Part shown: in pieces, positions 63,920 through 64,000 of the stretch
Numbering within the stretch: position 1 is the stretch's first letter
How the letters are laid out: each line of letters begins with the position of its first letter
Assembly (NCBI RefSeq): GCF_009735625.1
Contig: NZ_CP046244.1
Coordinates: forward strand, 1,364,001 to 1,428,000
Origin: Moorella glycerini
Lineage (GTDB): Bacteria > Bacillota > DSM-521 > Neomoorellales > Neomoorellaceae
Direction of reading: 5' to 3'
DNA: 64,000 nucleotides
Notes under the pieces: model-generated
What the model was told of the DNA's origin: nothing
The model's input: the letters and a program-made list of their open reading frames with translations, nothing else
The model's database searches: none
Program-made: the position numbers and the translations under genes

Positions 63920-64000
63920 GCTCACCTGGTTATGGCAGGGCTTGCAGCCACGTTTGCTTTTGTTGCTGGAAAAGCTGTTCTGGGCGTCAGTAATTATACT
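63909..64000 (+). CDS. Start of an unidentified gene overlapping mfd
   Basis: An open frame begins at ATG 63909, six bases after AAAAGGGGGG, and overlaps the mfd stop by 11 bases. Thirty residues are visible: an amphipathic, basic start, then a hydrophobic stretch (LLLLLEKLFWASVII) as for a signal or membrane anchor. Clostridial relatives often have a peptidyl-prolyl isomerase gene here, but the visible part does not prove it. Confidence 0.45.
   Translation, partial: MATKLTWLWQGLQPRLLLLLEKLFWASVII

Overview
The window reads as the chromosome of a moderately GC-rich, spore-forming, anaerobic Firmicute, most likely Moorella or a close relative (inference from gene content, not from a database match). 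Pointers are sporulation genes (yabG, a SleB-like hydrolase, veg), a homodimeric pyruvate:ferredoxin oxidoreductase, a tungstate transporter, a c-di-GMP-I riboswitch, frequent TTG/GTG starts with strong purine-rich ribosome binding sites, and a group IIC intron behind a terminator.

Backbone. The ends follow the order known near the Bacillus origin. On the left are a 3D-domain protein end, rsmA, a ykuK-like gene, a sleB-like gene, yabG and veg. On the right are ispE, a GntR regulator, a MobA-like transferase, glmU, prs, a PRC-barrel gene, rplY/ctc, pth, a small PrsW-like gene and mfd. About 46 kb of other genes lies between veg and ispE, where Bacillus subtilis has only a short gap.

Accessory block, left to right: (1) a damaged fix cluster with fixA absent, fixB lacking its 5' end, and fixC and fixX intact, then a ferritin-like gene; (2) a c-di-GMP riboswitch with a terminator, followed by an HD-GYP phosphodiesterase, a zinc-ribbon/PilZ-like/HATPase protein, STAS, PP2C phosphatase, STAS and a FapA-like (DUF342) gene. 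The last gene is split by an insertion sequence; an identical, oppositely oriented copy sits at 1879-3956; (3) a 3-hydroxyacyl-CoA dehydrogenase and a highly structured RNA-like region; (4) M20 hydrolase, N-acylamino-acid racemase-like enzyme and a divergent NRAMP-type carrier; (5) a DapA-like lyase with a dihydroorotate-dehydrogenase-like protein; (6) a LacI regulator with two matching palindromic operators and a 12-gene operon: Gfo/Idh oxidoreductase, PreA-like flavoprotein, NagB-like enzyme, Liv-type ABC transporter, LarA-like racemase, FGGY kinase, 2-hydroxyacid dehydrogenase and zinc alcohol dehydrogenase. This operon looks like an uncharacterised catabolic route, perhaps for a sugar acid; (7) a regulator with a degenerate GGDEF-like domain, and a group IIC intron; (8) on the minus strand PFOR and a lipoprotein, then a ModE-like regulator with tupABC, an orphan OmpR-type response regulator and comFB.

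The strongest candidates for a new system are the riboswitch-controlled partner-switching operon (10002-17560) and the LacI-controlled operon (25479-39151). Two unassigned structured RNA candidates (18627-19040 and 55059-55315) also merit attention. All family assignments rest on reading motifs by eye; no search was run.
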